NCBI RefSeq assembly: GCF_027574615.1
Contig: NC_072476.1
Span: 77,147,557 to 77,211,556 of the forward strand
Length of the DNA stretch: 64,000 nucleotides
DNA from: Eptesicus fuscus
Taxonomy: Eukaryota > Chordata > Mammalia > Chiroptera > Vespertilionidae
Direction: 5' to 3'
Shown here: positions 38,301 to 49,800 of the stretch, piece by piece
How the letters are laid out: each line of letters begins with the position of its first letter
How positions within the stretch are numbered: position 1 is the stretch's first letter
Notes under the pieces: generated by a model
What the model was told of the DNA's origin: nothing
The model's database searches: none
Seen by the model: the letters and a program-made list of their open reading frames with translations, nothing else
Translations under genes and position numbers: made by a program

Positions 38301-38459
38301 AGGTGACCGAGCAAATGTAGGTCGCTCAGGCAGATTACGGCCCTCTCTCTCCTTGTTCGCTCACAGTGTCAGTGGAGGAAGCTCACCCGAATTATATTGT
38401 CCCATAAATATGTTCGCTTTCCATGGCAGATTCTTCAAATAATCATTACTTGAGTTGCC

Positions 38460-38477
38460 ACCCCCCCCCCCCCCCCC
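38460..38477 (+). repeat. poly-C tract
   Basis: About 17 consecutive C residues just upstream of the PIK3R1 CpG island. Length-unstable. Confidence 0.9.
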
Positions 38478-38784
38478 AAACCTGATGTTGGGTAAGATGG
38501 CACGCCAGCACCTGGTGTTCCGCTGTTTTCCATGAAAACACCTAAGAATCGCTTTTTATAAAGCCCTTTCCAGATTCCTCCTCTTCGCCGGCCCAGCCTG
38601 CTTGCCCCAAAAAGCCTTTTTACTGCTCTTTCCCAATTTCCTTGCAAGAATATTACTTTTTTTTTTTTTCACCAAGCACTTATTTGTCAAACTTTGAATT
38701 TGGTGGTTTATTCCAGTGTGTGTTGGAAGTAGAGGAAAGAACATTCGGAAATTTATTGACTGTCCTTAGAAAATACCATTTTTT

Positions 38785-38993
38785 AAAAATATATTTTTTT
38801 ATTGATTTTAGAGAGGAAGGGAGGAGCGATAGAAACATCAATGATGAGAGAGAATCATTGACTGACTGCCTCCTGCACGCCCCCCACTGGGGATCGAGGC
38901 ACAACTCCAGCATGTGCCCTTGACGGGAATCAAACCAGGGACCCTTCAGTCCTCAGGCGGACACTCTATCCACTGAGCCAAACCAGCTAGGAC
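38785..38993 (-). mobile_element. young Ves-type SINE with 16-bp target duplication
   Basis: Minus-strand head GTCCTAGCTGGTTTGGCTC, then GATAGAGTGTCCGCCTGAGG, GGTTTGATTCCCGTCAAGGG, GTGCAGGAGGCAGTCAGTC and a CTCTCTC body with A/T tail. GAAAATACCATTTTTT flanks it exactly (38769-38784 and 38994-39009). It inserted just upstream of the PIK3R1 promoter island. Confidence 0.93.
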
Positions 38994-40435
38994 GAAAATA
39001 CCATTTTTTTAAGGTGACTCACATTCTAACGGAAAAGTTCTACTTTGGGTTAATCAGGAACTAGCATTTCTATTATTCCAATATGTCTCCTGAAGTGGAA
39101 ATGCAGAAGCAGACAGCTACCTGTTTAAGAATCCACTCTATTTAAAAGTAAATAGGAAGTTTATCAAGCTACATCCTTCCCACCTACTATGTAAAATGAA
39201 GGCCCTCATATGTTGTCTGAGCTTTGTAAATCAAGTGAGGTGCCTCGTCCTGTGCTTGAATTACTTTGGTCCAATGCAATAAGCTGAGATGTCACTGCTG
39301 TGATGTATACAGTACTTCCTTTGGGCTTGGTTGGGTCTGAAGAAAGCTTACCAGCAATCTCCTCCTTTTGTACATGATGAGTTCCTGGAAAGAGACTGAG
39401 AACTGGGGTTCTCTCCCCCTCAAACTTAAAAATAGCACGAAAGCCTTAATTGAGCTTCCTTTTTAAGATAGTCTTCAGTAATTTATTTCCAGTATATATT
39501 GTACTTAAAAACATTTTTTACCATCATATTGGAACACATAGCCTAAGTCCAAAGACTGTCCATGGAAGGACAATAGACCTCTTTTTTCATAAACTGAATA
39601 ATTTCAGTCTTTGTGTCATGTGTATTAAATTAACACCTTTGCCATATTACTAATATTAACATTTTTATTTACACTCATTTCCATTGGTTTCTATGAAAAA
39701 ATAAAACAAAGGCAACAAAACAGCTGTATTCAAACTTAATAAAGCACAATTTTTTCTTTAATAAAATCTTATCTGGACTTTCCAAATGGAACTGTTATAA
39801 GAAGCCATGTGGTGAGGCCAAAAGAGCTGATAGGTCTTTGGAGCAGCCACATCTTTATCTCCTGGGAATTTGTTGGAAATGAAAATTCTCTGTCCTCACT
39901 GAATCAGAAATATGGGGGGAGGGGAGGATGGAGCCTAGCAATCTCCTTAAATAAGCCTTCCAAATGGTCTGGTGCCTACTGGGGTTTGAGAACCATCGCT
40001 CTAGGCCCAGGGTATCCGGGAACACAGACTAAAAACGGCTGTAATAAAACGCTCAAATAAGCGCACCAACACCACAGTTCAGTCGGTAAAGACCAAACTG
40101 CTGGCTGACAAGTGGTGCCACCATCAAGGAGCTCAAAATGTCAGAGGACTTGCAGTTTACCAAAAGGAGACTGTCACGCACAATGGGTGACAGTGAAGGC
40201 ATTTTGGGAGCCAGACCTAAGGGGGTCAAGGCCTCCCCTGCCCCCACACCTTGAAAGGCTTTCAGTGGCCACAGCAAGCTGAGAAGTGTCCTCCTCAGTA
40301 AGGACCAGGAGGATACTCCCATTTGCCGTCATCACTCCAGCTACCTCAATGTCAGTGCTAGACTTGAAACCTAAGTGTGTAGTTTAGGGTTCAAAAAACA
40401 AAGTTAAACAAATACAAATGCCTTAGAGCCTTACT
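38994..40435. other. intergenic sequence without a recognised gene
   Basis: AT-rich sequence upstream of the PIK3R1 promoter. The only repeat-like trace is a short MER-like segment near 39955-40010 (CTGGTGCCTACTGGGGTTTG). No exon or promoter signature was recognised. Confidence 0.5.
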
Positions 40436-40439
40436 TCTC

Positions 40440-40605
40440 AAAGAGAGGACCATAGACCAGCAGCAATGGCACCATCTAGGAGCTTATTATATATGCAAAA
40501 ATCCCAGGCCCTATCCCAGACCTACTGAATCATAATCTGCATTTTGACAAGATCCCCAGGTGACTGATAGGCAAGTTAAACTTTGAGGTGCTCTGTCTTA
40601 GACAG
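40440..40605. repeat. hAT-Charlie-type MER element (MER20/MER5-like)
   Basis: Contains the ordered block of old Charlie MITEs: CTTCTCAAAGAGAGGACCAT, AGCAATGGCACCATCTAGGA, CCAGGCCCTATCCCAGACC, TACTGAATCATAATCTGCAT, CCCAGGTGACTGATA. Subfamily not resolved. Confidence 0.65.
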
Positions 40606-40757
40606 GCATCTTCAACTGTGGCCACATATTTGGAATTGCCTGGTCTGCACCACAGATGGATTATATCAAAACCTCTAGGGGTGGGACACAGGCTCAGTAG
40701 CTTTTAAGGTTCATCGGGTGATTCCAATGGGAAGCTAGGTTTAAAAGGACCACTGCC
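40606..40757. repeat. hAT-Charlie-type MER5A-like element
   Basis: Starts with a CATCTTCAACTGTGGCCACA terminus, has GGAATTGCCTGG and GGGTGGGACACAGGC in the centre, and ends TCGGGTGATTCCAATGGGAA. It sits directly after the previous element. Confidence 0.65.
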
Positions 40758-41087
40758 TTGGAGGAACCAGGTAGGAAAGGTGCAGCAGGAAAGTCAGCTG
40801 GGGAGAGACTGCGGCCCCAATGGCTGGTCTTTCAGGAAGCAGCTGGTACTAGAGCTTAGCTGATGGTTGCCACCCAGGGATGTAAGCCCAGATTTGCCAG
40901 ACCTTTCAATTTTCAAAGAAAAGTTTTAAAATCTAGATTTTTATGGGCAATTTCTCAATTAACAAATGCTGGCAATTAATTCAACATCCTTTGAAACCTG
41001 GGTTAGGTCACCTAAGTGTGATGACCACCAATTTATGGTTTTATGATGCTGTACATCATACAATTAAGTGAGCCTAAAATATATATA

Positions 41088-41217
41088 CAGGGTGTCCCAA
41101 AAAAATGTACATACACTTTAACAGCTGATAACTCAATTTTGAAAAGGAAATGTATTTTAATAAACACTGCCTTTATAATAATTCAAAATGTGTGTATACA
41201 GTTTTGGGGACACCCTA
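41088..41217. mobile_element. 130-bp mariner/Tc1-type MITE
   Basis: Ends CAGGGTGTCCCAAAA and TTTTGGGGACACCCTA form inverted terminal repeats of about 30 bp (roughly three-quarters identical). TA dinucleotides flank it at 41086-41087 and 41218-41219, as expected for Tc1/mariner insertion. Too short to code for a transposase. Confidence 0.88.
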
Positions 41218-41289
41218 TATTTCTTAAATATGACACACCAAAAGCATGAACTATAAAAAGAAAAAAAAATCAATGAGCTGGACTTAATC

Positions 41290-41735
41290 AATATTGAAAA
41301 GTTTTATTCCTCAAAACAACACTGTTATGGGAGTAAAAAGCCACAGAAAATATTTGCTAAATATACATCAGGAATTCTCACAACAAAATAATAAAAAAGC
41401 AAAGAACAAAAATTTTAAAATATACAAAAGATTTAAACATTTTACCAAATAAGATAACTACATGGCAAATAAGCTCATGTATAGAAGTTCAACATCTTTA
41501 GTTACTAGGGAAATGCAAATTAAAATCACAATGAGAAGGGACTTAAATAGATACTTACATGCCAATGTTCATAGCAGCATTACTCACAATAACCAAAAGC
41601 TGGAAACAACCCACATGTTCATCATCACAGATGAATAAACCAAATATGTTATATACACACAATGGAATATTACTCGGTCTTGAAAAAGGAATGGAATTAT
41701 GATACATACTACAACATGGATGAGCCCTGAAAACC
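41290..41735 (+). mobile_element. LINE-1 ORF2 3'-terminal fragment (ancient)
   Basis: Diverged L1 ORF2 C-terminal sequence in sense orientation, with landmarks CTAGGGAAATGCAAATTAAA, TTCATAGCAGCATTACTCAC, CCAAAAGCTGGAAACAACCC, CACAATGGAATATTACTCGG and ACTACAACATGGATGAGCCC. Multiple indels and stops; not functional. Confidence 0.88.
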
Positions 41736-41739
41736 TTCA

Positions 41740-43090
41740 GGGTAAATGATGGTGAAGAGGCTGGAGGGATATTTCATTCTGGTTTTGGAAAACCTTAGTG
41801 ACATGCTCGAGGCACCAAAGGAGTACATCTTCCTAGTGAGCAGAATGTGTGTATCCCACATCTCCGAAACTTTCTCCCTGGTATGTCTGATAAACATGGA
41901 ATCACTCTTACCCTATGACATCTCTTTTGGTAGACTCCATGAATCTACCTTACTTTGATTAAAAATGTTTTACAAAGCTTACAGCACACTTAGCTGGCTT
42001 TCAGCTTCCTGAGCTAACATCACATCCCCATCCTGCCTCAGAGACTAAAACTTAATCAGCTTTTTAGATGGGGTAAATACAAGATGTTCTCCATCACCAT
42101 TTACAGATTCTCTCTCTTAGATTATTCATCACATGTTAATTCTATCAATTGCTTTCTCAGAGGTCACCTTTTCCCAAAAGTTCTGAAGCCACTTTATTCC
42201 AACAAAAGCAACCATAGATCTTTAGGTCCATAAAGATGTGTCATTTGAATTAAAGAAGCATTTCTGAACCATTCTATCTTTTTTAAAAAAAGGAGCTTGC
42301 CTTTGAAACATGACAAGAACTGTAAATACAATGGAAAGCAAGCCAACAAACTACGTTCATTAGTGATTCAACTAATTGGAAATTTAGCCCATAACTGATT
42401 ATAAACCTCACCCAAGCACAATTGTTAGGGTGCTGTTACAGCTGTCGGGGTGAAAGGATTTGGTTAAATATGCCCATGTTGGCACTGCCAGCATAAAAAT
42501 TAAGGGCAAAGTCACACCGATAGATAATGAGCCCTTTATCAAGGAAACTCTGTTGGACAATCTCACTGCTCAGAAAGAATTTTTCAAAAAAAACACCAGC
42601 CTTTGTTCCCGCCACTGGAGGGGATCCAGAAGTGTCAGTGCTCTGATAGAGCCTAGCCCTGAGTGAGTATCCAGCCAGCTTTGCAGAATAAAGAAACACA
42701 TTACCATCAGCCCCCACAATCGAGCGCCTATCACACAGCCTTTTCTCTGGGTCTTGCCAAGCTGTGTGCGCAAAGAAAATTGCTTTAGAAAGGTCAGGCT
42801 GTATTGTGACAGTACCAGTTTTTCTAAAAGTGGTTAGAATCTTTCATTTTAACACTCTAAATCCTTGTTGGGTGGCTGTATCACAATGTTAACAAGGATT
42901 TCCCTTCTCCAGTTCTGAATAAAATGCACTTTGAAGGAATGACTACTGATAATTTAGGATGTTTGGTAGGTTTATTCATTTCTTTTACCACTAAAATGTT
43001 TGATAAGCATTTATTTTGTGTTTTCTGGTTTAAGAAGGGAGCCGTGCTTATGATGGCTTTTGTATTGAGTTGTAATGTTTAAAGGGGGCT
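41740..43090. other. unassigned intergenic sequence
   Basis: Follows the L1 fragment. It holds short open frames up to about 93 codons on either strand but no recognisable domain, repeat family or regulatory signature. Confidence 0.4.
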
Positions 43091-43094
43091 TTTA

Positions 43095-43275
43095 CAGGAA
43101 TCGTCTTATTTAATGGACCAGCCCTGGGTTGTAGGCAGAACATGTGTCATGATTTCCATTTTATAGATGGAGTCACAGACTCGGGCAGGCTGTGTGATTT
43201 GGCGCGGGCCCCATATGGTCAGTAACAGAACCAATCTCTACTTGGGTCTCTGACTCTAGGACTGCAACACATGCT
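43095..43275 (-). repeat. MIR SINE
   Basis: Antisense MIR traces: TTATTTAATGGACCAGCCCT, ATGATTTCCATTTTATAGAT, GCTGTGTGATTTGGCGCGG, CAGTAACAGAACCAATCTC. Confidence 0.65.
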
Positions 43276-43499
43276 GCCTCACTGCTCAGTGGTACCTCCT
43301 GCCTTCAGGTTAGTGCGCTCTGCATTTTACACCTGTAATATGCCACTTCTGGGCAACTGTCAGTCTAACTGCTGTGATTACTAACTGATCTATCACCACC
43401 GCTTTGAAAAGGCCCAGGAGGAAGCGGGCTGATCAACACAGAATTTCAGACCTCTGGAATCACCTCCTCTCTCTCTCTTTGGGTAATCCTGAATTACAG

Positions 43500-43700
43500 A
43501 GTTAGCAAGTGCCTCAAGCATCTAGTTTAACTCTCTAGTTTTTCAGATAAGAAAACTTAGTCCCAAAGAACTTAGATGACTATCTCCATGTTTCAAAGTT
43601 AGTGGAGGCTCCAAGTCACACAGCTAATTAGTGTCAGAATCATAACAAGAACCTAAGTTCCACGAATCCAGGCACAGGACTCCCTGTTCTAGCCTGTGGC
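43500..43700 (-). repeat. MIR-like or L2-like fragment
   Basis: Contains TTTTTCAGATAAGAAAACTT, ACTTAGATGACTATCTCC and CAAGTCACACAGCTAATTAG, typical of an antisense MIR or related ancient repeat. Confidence 0.55.
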
Positions 43701-44554
43701 CTCACTGCTATCATTCCGGCTTAGCTAGTACCTGGTAAATACTTGCCAAATATAACAGGCACCGTTGACTTATTGAAGAAAAGATTTATGACTCTTCTAC
43801 ACGATTACAGGCCTGTCAACAATGCCCTTGTAAAAGATTAATAATCTTGTACATAATTTAGGCACTGTGCCACATGAAAAACAGGAGGAGCTATGCAGGC
43901 TGATGATGCAATCTAAGGCCAAACTTCTTTAAACCTGAAAGGCTATAAAATACTCTACCATACCATTCCATGGCAAAGGAGTTGGCAATTCCTGCTATTG
44001 TTTTAGTCACTGAATTCGAAGAGGAAAAAAAAAAATGTATCCGTTCCCAAGCCATTTACCTGACCATGAATGTTGGCACACACCCCCAGATCCACGAACA
44101 CCATCTCCTTTCCACAGTCCATGTTGGACCCCACTAAAACTGTATCCTAATATTCCCATCATTCAGGGAACCTTCCCTCACCAATCTCTATGTAATACAA
44201 AAAGCCTAGTATTCTTCCTAATGTGAGGTGGCTTTGCTAAGATCTTCCTTATTCATTCTTTCTGGGAAAGGGGTTCAGAAACTTCTCGGCTTACCAACTG
44301 GCCACCTTGCAGAAGGCTACATGACCATTTGTCTTGAGACTCAAAGTAATGCCATACAAATGAACACTAGAGCCATTAGTTTGAGGCAGTCCCAGGGAAC
44401 GTGCTTTTGCTCTAGAATGCCGCTTTGAATGTACTGAAGACTGCTCCCAAGTTGACCTTTCAGGGGGAGGTGTTTTCCCACCTGGCAGGCTCTTACCCTA
44501 GAATTCCCCTAGGAAAAACACAAAAGGAAGCTGAAAAAAGGGAGAATAATAACA

Positions 44555-44750
44555 GTACTTACTAGCACATATTAACTACTGGTCCAAGGGCTTTATACAC
44601 ATACATTCATTTAGTCCCCCAAAGCTACCCTAAGAGGTGGGCAGAGTGCAATTACTAACATTTTACAGATAAGAAAACTGTGGCACAAAGAGGTTAGGTA
44701 GCTGGTAGAGCTCAGCGTTGAACCCAAACAACTTGGCTTCACACAGCATA
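44555..44750 (-). repeat. MIR SINE
   Basis: Antisense MIR: GGGCTTTATACACATACATT, CTACCCTAAGAGGTGGGCAG, ACTAACATTTTACAGATAAG, CTGTGGCACAAAGAGGTTAG. Confidence 0.75.
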
Positions 44751-44758
44751 TTCTAAAC

Positions 44759-44934
44759 CAGGGGTCTGCAAACTATACCCTACAGGCCCACTCTGGCCCA
44801 CCACCTATATTTATAAATAACTTGTCTGTGGCTGTTTTCATGCTTCCACAGCAGAGTTAGTAGTTGCAACAGGGACCGATGGCCTAAAATACTATCTGGC
44901 TTTTTTTTTTTTTTTTTTAAGTTGCTGAGCCTTG
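44759..44934. mobile_element. hAT-Charlie (MER1-type) MITE
   Basis: Begins CAGGGGTCTGCAAACTATAC and ends in a diverged AGTTGCTGAGCCTTG, with the familiar TTTATAAATAACTTGTCTGT, TAGTTGCAACAGGGACCGAT and CCTAAAATACTATCTGGC blocks. Flanking TTCTAAAC (44751-44758) and CTCTAAAT (44935-44942) match at 6 of 8 positions. A poly-T run has expanded at 44901-44918. Confidence 0.8.
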
Positions 44935-45054
44935 CTCTAAATTATTCTGGGGAAGAACAGGGACTGCCTGTCTCACAGCTTTAAAAAATACAAACAATGA
45001 AGGCTGTTGTTATATAGACTAATTATTTAAAATCTGGAAGACAGTTTAACATCT

Positions 45055-45205
45055 ACCTAATTCCTTCCCAATAATTTTAAACATGAGGAAACTAAAGTCT
45101 GAGGACAAGAAAAATTGCCCCTATGTGATACTGAGTAATAACAGCAGAGCCAGGTCTATAATCCAAATTTCTAAACCCACAGTTCTGCTGTGTTTGAAAT
45201 AACAC
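45055..45205 (-). repeat. MIR SINE
   Basis: Antisense MIR traces: TTTTAAACATGAGGAAACT, AAAAATTGCCCCTATGTGAT, ACAGCAGAGCCAGGTCTATA. Confidence 0.6.
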
Positions 45206-47018
45206 TTCAATTTTCAATTAGCACCTTAGCAAGGATTAGTTGAAATGGGTTGAGAGCAAGGCTGGAACAACTGTAGGTACTTTCTAGCAGATGGAAAAGA
45301 GAGGTAAAGGTAAGTACAGAGAGGCCAAAGGGAGAAGACACAGTCTGTGCTGGACAAGGATTCAAGGCCCCCAAGACAAACTGCACTACTTCACAGCTTT
45401 GTCGAGGGCAGGTCCTGGCCCGGCCACTCAAGCCTGCTTGGACTTCCAGTCTCTCACTTCTCTTTAAACTACTGTAGGCTGTCTACTGGACATTCAATAA
45501 TAGATTATTTTATAAACATCATTAATCATGTGTTTGTTTAATCCTAACTGGATTGTTCATTCCTTAAGGGAAATTCCAAAGGTCACGAGCACGTGAGGTG
45601 TAGAGTCTGCAAAGAGGGCCACTCCCTGGGAAGTCAGAATAGAAGTAATGACCTGGTTCTTTCTTAGTATTTCCATGAGAAAGTTCATAAGAGATCTTTA
45701 TTTATGATCGTTTTCATCACCAGTAATTTGCAAAGCCCTCATTTCATCTTAGAGTTTCAAAAGAATACACTGTCAAAACCAACTTCTTCATGACTTGTCA
45801 TCTAGAAGTGTATTTCTACGGGAACAAAGTACATATTTTCCCAAATGCAACTGAAATCTCAACTCCTGCTACTTCGTTTAGGGCTCTGGGGAGTCTTAGT
45901 GTTAATCAAATGCTAATGAGAATCAAAAGAGTAGACTTTATTATACGATTTTCCATCTACACAAATGCAAATGATATTTAGAATTAGAATCATTTCAGAA
46001 CGAATGCAGTGCTTTGTTGAATCAATTAAAAACTTCATAGTCCAAATCTATTTGCATCCATCACTATCTAAAATTTTTTAAAAATTTGAAAACTTCAGAT
46101 ACCATTATAATACCAGTCCAGAGAAATGAAATATTTTGTAAAATTCTCAACCTGCTTGGAATTGTTTTCAGTTAGATTCTATGGTAATTTACTCAATTGG
46201 GATGTAAGGGTAAACTTTCACAATTCGCCCAGTCCTTGTTTTTCCAGGAATTGCAACCTCGTCCCAACGCAATCCCGGTAGACTATCACAGAGTCATCCA
46301 TTTCAGTCACAGTTCAGTGTATCAATCGGGAATACCATAACCTTTGCCTCAGGTCTTACTTCCTGGCCACAGTTGACTGGTCCAGAGAAGGACACCTGGT
46401 TCAAGCGAGCCGGTGAGTTCCTTCCTCAGGGTTTGGATTTTGTGCTGAGGCAGGGCAGCCTCCCTGATGTCTGAACTCTAAGACTTAAACCTCAGAAGTG
46501 TGAACTGCCATGTTTTCTTTTATCTTGACAAGTATTGGAAGCTGGGTTGTGAGGAAAGAAAAGAGCAAAGCAGATGTGTAGAGAAGAAGCACTGAGGAGA
46601 GATGCCATGGAAGTCATGAGTTCATGATTTTAGTTTTTCCTGAAACCTAGCTGCAGATTCATCTTTGTATTCCATGAGATATCGTTACATCTTTACAATG
46701 AAATGAGCTTTGTTTATGCTTATTGGAGAGGGTTTCTGCCCTTGGCACTAAACATCTTAAGAAATATACAACATAAAAAAGTTATGGAAAAGATGAAACA
46801 GAAACAATTTTCCTAAGAAAATGTGTATGTATTAGGAAAGTTTATTTACTCATCAGTAAGCTTCTACAAATTATACTCAAAGATTAATAGGCCAATGTCT
46901 TGAATTTAGCAAGTACTCAATAGTTTATGGTCATTTGTTTGTTTTAGTGAATAATAAATAGCAAGGCTTGGTGACGGACATATAGATGTTCTAGAGAAAA
47001 TAGAAGTAAAAGGCAACA

Positions 47019-47485
47019 TCCTATCTAATAAAAGAGTAATATGCAAATTACCTAACACTCCGCTACATCCACAAGCCACACCCACCAATCAGGAGCGAGT
47101 ATGCAAATTAACCCAACCAAGATGGCTTGGGTTTCCCTGGTAATGGAGGAAGCCAAGCTTTCAGCACTCCCTGGCCGGCCTAGGCCTCTACTCAAGTCTA
47201 CAAAGTTTCAATTATAGAAGATAAATAAATCCCAACAAAAATGGTTGCAGCCAAGGAGCAAGCAGGAGGTTTGGCTCCACTCAAGGCTACAAAGTTTCAA
47301 TTATAGAAGATAAATAAATCCCAGATACCAGGGCCTCCGCTTGGGTCACCGGGGGGCGTGGCCGGCTTGCAAACCACCACAGGCCCCTTGCCTAGGCCGC
47401 CCCACACCTCAAGGGAACCCCCACCCTGATCCGGGACACCCTTCAGGGCAAACCAGCTGGCTCCCACCCCTGCACCAGGCCTCTA
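47019..47485 (+). mobile_element. HeliBat-type Helitron, first of a head-to-tail pair
   Basis: Begins TCCTATCTAATAAAAGAG after an A and ends CCCCTGCACCAGGCCTCTA. The interior holds a direct repeat of about 40 bp at 47198-47237 and 47285-47324 (AAGTTTCAATTATAGAAG core). The next Helitron starts at the following base. No transposase coding capacity. Confidence 0.88.
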
Positions 47486-48067
47486 TCCTATCTAATAAAA
47501 GAGTAATATGCAGATTGATCATCACTCCAACACACAAGATGGCTGCCCCCATGTGGACACAGGATGGCCACCACAAGATGGCCAGCAGGGGAGGACAGTT
47601 GGGAGGGACCAGGCCTGCAAGGGAGTGCAGTTGTGGGCGATCAGGCCAGCAGAGGAGGGCAGTTGGGAGGGACCAGGCCTGCAAGGGAGGGCAGTTGGGG
47701 GCGATCAAGCCTGCAGGGGAGGGAAGTTAGGGGTGACAAGGCTAGCAGAGGAGGGAAGTTGGGGGTGACCGGGCCTGCAGGGGAGGGCAGTTAGGGGTGA
47801 CAAGGCCTGCAGGGGAGGGAAGTTAGGGGTGACCAGGCTGGCAGGGAAGCAGTTAGGCATCAATCAGGCTGGCAGGGGCGTGGTTAGGGGGCGATCAGGC
47901 TGGCAGGCAGAAGCGGTTAAGGGCAATCAGGAAGGCAGGCAGGCGAGCAGTTGGGAGCCAGCAGTCCTGGATTGTGAGTGGGATGTCCGACTGCCCGTTT
48001 AGGCCCGATCCTACTGGGCTGAGGGACACACACCCCTGTGCACAAATTTCGTGCATCGGGCCTCTAG
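47486..48067 (+). mobile_element. HeliBat-type Helitron, second of a head-to-tail pair, with a minisatellite
   Basis: Begins TCCTATCTAATAAAAGAGT, the same 5' end as its neighbour, and ends AATTTCGTGCATCGGGCCTC followed by TAG and T. Its centre is a GC-rich 32-bp tandem array (47592-47955). Open frames of 76-129 codons across the array arise from the repeats and are not genes. Confidence 0.92.
47592..47955 (+). repeat. 32-bp minisatellite, about 12 units, inside a Helitron
   Basis: The CAGTT/AAGTT core recurs at exact 32-base steps from 47596 through 47820 (47596, 47628, 47660, 47692, 47724, 47756, 47788, 47820), then drifts to 30-34 bases. Units alternate GGGAGGGACCAGGCCTGCA-like and GGGGGCGATCAGGCC-like variants, suggesting higher-order duplication. 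Confidence 0.95.
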
Positions 48068-48129
48068 TGATGGAATAAAAGCATATTCCACATGTCAAAA
48101 TTAAAGTCTCAACCCCACTCTAACCCTGT

Positions 48130-49205
48130 CTGGGTCTAATCTTTGTCCTCATCTCAACAAACAGCACAATTATCCAGCCTGTTGTGTAAACAGAACCCTG
48201 GTAATCATCCTCTCTCTTCTCCCCTACACTGAGTCCATCATTTCATCATCCCACCAGTCCCAGTGGTTTAACCAACAAGAAATCTTTCATATTTATCCTT
48301 TTTTTTAAATCTCCATGGCTGCTACACCATCCATCCTTGCATCATTCCATAGTCAATTAATTTAGTCTTCTTTCTGAAACATCTTAATTCCTAACTCCAA
48401 AGGATGCTTTTTGAAATGTAAATCTGAATATGGCATCCATTTCTCCCTAAACACATGCAATGATATACTCTCTTTTAAATATTTATGGTTTCCCATTGAT
48501 GTATGGCAATGATTCTCACCCCAGGTTTCACAATAAAATCACCTGGAAGAATAAAAACAAACAAACAAACAAACAAAACCGAACAAAACTATGCCTGGGG
48601 TCTCATTTCCAGAATTGTGGACTTAATTGTTCTGGAGTAAGATCTTCTTATAAGTATTTTTCAAATGTTCCCCAGGTGATTCTGATGGGCAGCCAGAATT
48701 AAAAGAACTGCTATAGACAGACAGACAGACAGACCAAAATCTTTAACACTGGCTGTACAGTCTTGCCCCTGCTTCCGTCTCTTCCATCATCATAGACCGC
48801 ATCCCCATCTTCTGTTCTCCGGCCACTGGCCTTCTCTCAGTTCCTCAAAATCACCACACTCCTTCCTGCCTGGGTACAGGGCTCTAAGCAGGTTCTTCCT
48901 GTGACACTCTCTCCTTTGTCTCCTTTGCACTTTGTACCACCTCCTTAGGGAAGACTTCCTTGACCTCCCTGAGTAGGTCAAATGTCCATTCTGGCTCACC
49001 CAACTCTGCATCCTTCCTTTATAGCACTTGTCACAGGATAGCTTTACATTTACATGTAAGTCTTTGAACATGTTTATCTTCCCCACTAGACTACAAACTC
49101 TGTGTGGGCAGGGAGGGATTCTGCTTGCTTTGGCTCACCAGCCCATCTCCAGTCCCCAGCCTGTGTCTGGAAGAGGAGGCCCTCCTTATATATGATGAGA
49201 ACCAA
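48130..49205 (+). repeat. L2 LINE 3' region, split by a MER5A-like insertion
   Basis: Sense L2 features: CATCCTCTCTCTTCTCCCC and a TTTGAAATGTAAATCTGAAT segment to about 48500, then CTTAGGGAAGACTTCCTTGA, CTTATAGCACTTGTCAC-like and CCCCACTAGACTACAAACTC from 48735 to 49200. The order is continuous when the hAT element at 48507-48712 and the (AGAC)n that follows are removed. Confidence 0.75.
48507..48712. mobile_element. MER5A-like hAT MITE inserted in L2, with internal (AAAC)n
   Basis: Ends CAATGATTCTCACCCC and GGCAGCCAGAATTAAAAGAA are diverged MER5A-type termini; AAATCACCTGGAAGA and CCCAGGTGATTCTGATGG form the inverted inner part. An (AAAC)n tract at 48554-48578 has grown in the centre. A short (AGAC)n run follows at 48716-48733. 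Confidence 0.7.
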
Positions 49206-49619
49206 TGAGAAGAAAAGTGATATTTACTGAGAGCTGTGCAAACTACTGGCTGCGCAAACTAAAATTTTGTTATAAAAGAAACAAAAACTTTAAAGGGAAC
49301 CCAAGTCTTGACTGGAATGGACAGTATAGTTCTTTAAGAGGCATATGATTGGTGGTGGGATGGAGGATGGAGGGAATCAGGTATAAAAAAGCTTAGGGTA
49401 GGGAAAGGTCTGGAGGAGAGATCTCTGACCTCAGCAGGTCTGGTCTTTCATTTCATCCCCATAAACCTCCACCTGTGGTTTAGCAGCACAGCTTGAAAGT
49501 AGAAAAAGAGAACCTTTGCCCAGTAATCCCCATGGGACTTGGCAGTGCAAGGCAGCAGCCCTGTGAGTCACTGGGACAGACTGTGGCTTTGTTTGGGTCG
49601 CAGAGAGAGGGCTCACCCA

Positions 49620-49800
49620 ACTAAGAGGTATCTAGTTTGGTGGTTAGACTTGGGGCCAGGCTCTCTAGTTTCAGATCGCCACAGGGAGCTTGCTACTTAC
49701 CTGCGCTGTGACCTTAGGATAAGTTACTGATGTTCTCCATGCTTCTGTTTCCTGACTGCAGCATGGGGACAAGAGTGCCGACCTCACAGCAGGTGTACAG
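49620..49800 (+). repeat. MIR SINE
   Basis: Sense MIR: TTTGGTGGTTAGACTTGGGG, GCTTGCTACTTACCTGCGCT, GTGACCTTAGGATAAGTTAC, GCATGGGGACAAGAGTGCCG. Confidence 0.75.

Noticed and set aside
47341..47768. Gly-rich open frames of 76-129 codons
   Set aside because: They run through Helitron sequence, mostly its 32-bp minisatellite; repeats without stops give long frames in several phases.
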